Of a DNA stretch of 64,000 nucleotides, positions 62,401-64,000 are shown piece by piece. Made by a program: the position numbers and the translations under genes. The DNA is from Pristionchus mayeri. Its lineage: Eukaryota; Nematoda; Chromadorea; Rhabditida; Neodiplogasteridae. The stretch spans positions 42,868,907-42,932,906 of the forward strand of contig BTRK01000004.1 in assembly GCA_036245805.1 (NCBI GenBank), given 5' to 3'. The number at the start of each line of letters is the position of its first letter. The stretch's first letter is position 1. The notes under the pieces are model-generated. The model had not been told where the DNA came from. It ran no database searches and saw only the letters and a program-made list of their open reading frames with translations.

Positions 62401-63143
62401 CATATGCAAAAAAATCGCGCCCATGAATAATTCCTGCACGTTTTCAGAAGAGATAATTAGAACTCCGGTGTATGCGCGGTCCAGGAGTACTCCAAAAACG
62501 TCACAATGAAATTCTGGAACAAATTTATCAATGTAAAGATTGAACACCTGCATCTTACCTCCAAACAATCCTGAGATATCTATCTCGCCGTGTGAGGTCT
62601 CTTTCATGTTAGAGTCGAAGAGGGCGCGAAAGAAAGGAATCGTTTCGATAAGAATATCCTGTTTAAAGATTTTATAAGAGTGAAATTTCGAGTCTTTTCT
62701 CACCTTGTGTGCATGCAGTCTATTGCTCCCGATCATAATTTCAACATCACACATATTCCTATTCTTTCGTTGATGTTCACGATCCTTGAATTGCTGAAGA
62801 TAGCAAATATCATACTTGACCACGTTCAAGATAAACATTGGGCTCTTCGAGCAAACCTGTGAAACGAGATGGTGTGTGGTAACGACATCTGGTAGATCGG
62901 TGTCATCCATGTGTATTGCTGTACCTAAAGTGAATGTAATGATTTCGTGTATTTAAAAATAATTAAGAGAGTGAAAGAATCGCTCACCAAAAATTTCGAA
63001 CTGGTGAATATTTGACGGATCGCGAGTGGTATCCATAGCTGAAAAGTGAGTTAATGGAAAACTGTAATTGAAGGAGAAAGTGAGCATCTAGGTTGTCCAT
63101 TGAAAAGAATTTGCATACCCTCTGGAATGCCTGCGCTATTCAT
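62401..63143 (-). CDS. BTB/POZ-domain protein, 5' exons only
   Basis: BTB domains dimerise and often act as Cullin-3 adaptors. Six minus-strand exons join in frame: 63143-63119 (start, MNSAGIPE), 63038-62988, 62924-62857 (DLPDVVTTHHLVSQ), 62793-62704 (MCDVEIMIGSNRLHAHK), 62658-62559 (IPFFRALFDSNMKETSHGEI) and 62513-62401 (FGVLLDRAYTGVLIISSENV then LFMGAIFLHM). The order CDVE-(I)-G-N---HK, F---F-S-M-E and Y-G-L-I---NV is the BTB core of kelch-type proteins. The last donor (GTGAGT) is intact but is followed at once by the tandem repeat and the reverse transcriptase fragment, and no BACK or kelch exon is found downstream in the window. Confidence 0.85.
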
Positions 63144-63149
63144 ATTTGA

Positions 63150-64000
63150 GTAAGAGAATCACCGGGTATTCCGAAAAGCACAACCACTGGGTGTGCCGAA
63201 AATATTGATGAGAGGCTATGCTTCCGAGAATGAAAGAAGGGCCAGCATGAATGAAAACTAGGGTTCCACAACGAAATTCTTACATTCGCAGAGGGAAATT
63301 GCAACCAATTTTCCCAAAAGAGTATTTTCCAAATTAAAAAAACAGAAGACACTTCGACACTACGAATTCAAACGTAGTTTCAGAAGCGTGATATATATTT
63401 GAAATGCTTCAGGTGGTACAGGTTAGGGATGGTTTTTTAAGATCTTCATCCTAACCAGATGTACCTGAGTGCACCATGTCACCGAGAGAAAGTTGAAAGA
63501 CCAAATATAATATTTGCAGGTCCGCGCAGTGGTCACTCGTCGAAAATTCTTGCTGCGAGAATTCCTCATGCGTTATCACTAGGCCATGTCTATCCACTGG
63601 CGCCAAGTACCCTCCTGAACCCAAATCTCTCTACTGTCTATGATTGATATTTGCGATATTGTCTGAATGTATTCAGTTGAATCACTTTCCAAATCAACCA
63701 AAGTACCCGTATCTACTGTATATGATTGATCCTGGAACTGTAGTCAGAATATATCCGTTATCACCAGTTCATGAAGTATTAAATTTATCGTGATCAGTAC
63801 ACTAGGCTTGATTTGATGGTTTATAATCCCTAGGCAAACTCTTACCAATTCGGGTTCAGTCATGTTCCAACTCCCTTTTCTTCTCGTACAAAAGCAATAA
63901 CCCATTATGAGTTCGGGTACTTCGATCTCAGGCCTCTTCCGCTCTTCCATTCATTCAATCGTTCATTCAGTCTTCCCATCTCTGTCAGATGAATGTCTGA
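63150..64000. other. No recognisable gene
   Basis: Upstream flank of the BTB gene. The open frames (63140-63352 minus, 63459-63647 plus, 63744-63950 minus) show no domain. No repeat was delimited. Confidence 0.5.

Overview
This is eukaryotic DNA, almost certainly from a nematode; I infer a free-living rhabditid or diplogastrid but cannot name a species. The reasons are multi-exon genes with many introns of about 45-60 bases, an astacin protease carrying a ShK domain, tandem NRF-6-like (nose resistant to fluoxetine) membrane acyltransferases, F-box and BTB fragments, mariner elements and RTE-type retrotransposons. No rRNA, tRNA, operon, CRISPR or prokaryotic feature was seen.

0-13.8 kb is mostly broken material. 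It holds a foldback element, a decayed transposase-derived gene, an arylacetamide-deacetylase-like esterase split by a MITE and a mariner, a nearly complete RTE retrotransposon (7.55-10.3 kb), and 3.5 kb of diverged repeats with two short segments that are conserved in one protein frame. From 13.85 to 20.58 kb runs one well-preserved gene on the minus strand, an astacin metalloprotease (pro-peptide exons not found). Its reading frame is continuous over 14 exons although three complete transposons (mariner, Tc1-type foldback, mariner-like) sit in its introns.

24.0-32.1 kb and 33.0-42.1 kb are two tandem NRF-6-like genes on the plus strand with the same exon layout. Copy A is almost intact but has three places where the splice frame does not close. 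Copy B is a clear pseudogene (two nonsense codons, at least two single-base frameshifts, a broken exon-1/2 junction) and carries two large inverted-repeat elements in its introns.

42.3-50.25 kb is the most striking object: a roughly 7.9-kb transposon with about 0.55-kb terminal inverted repeats, an asymmetric tandem array of about 322-bp units next to the left repeat (seven units, against one inverted unit on the right), and a spliced minus-strand gene whose protein resembles a DDE-type, transposon-associated family known from many animals. 51.8-55.0 kb holds a damaged F-box gene, split by a 2.0-kb element with GC-rich ends that has captured a reverse-transcriptase fragment. 55-57.5 kb holds direct and inverted copies of the F-box gene's last exon around a mariner-type element. 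57.6-60.5 kb holds minus-strand exons of unrecognised nuclear-looking protein(s), with a foldback element in an intron. 61.4-63.1 kb holds an RTE reverse-transcriptase fragment abutting the 5' half of a BTB-domain gene. The last 0.85 kb shows nothing recognisable.

The genes do not form a pathway. The window reads as a repeat-rich chromosome arm in which fast-evolving families are being duplicated, broken and filled with transposons.
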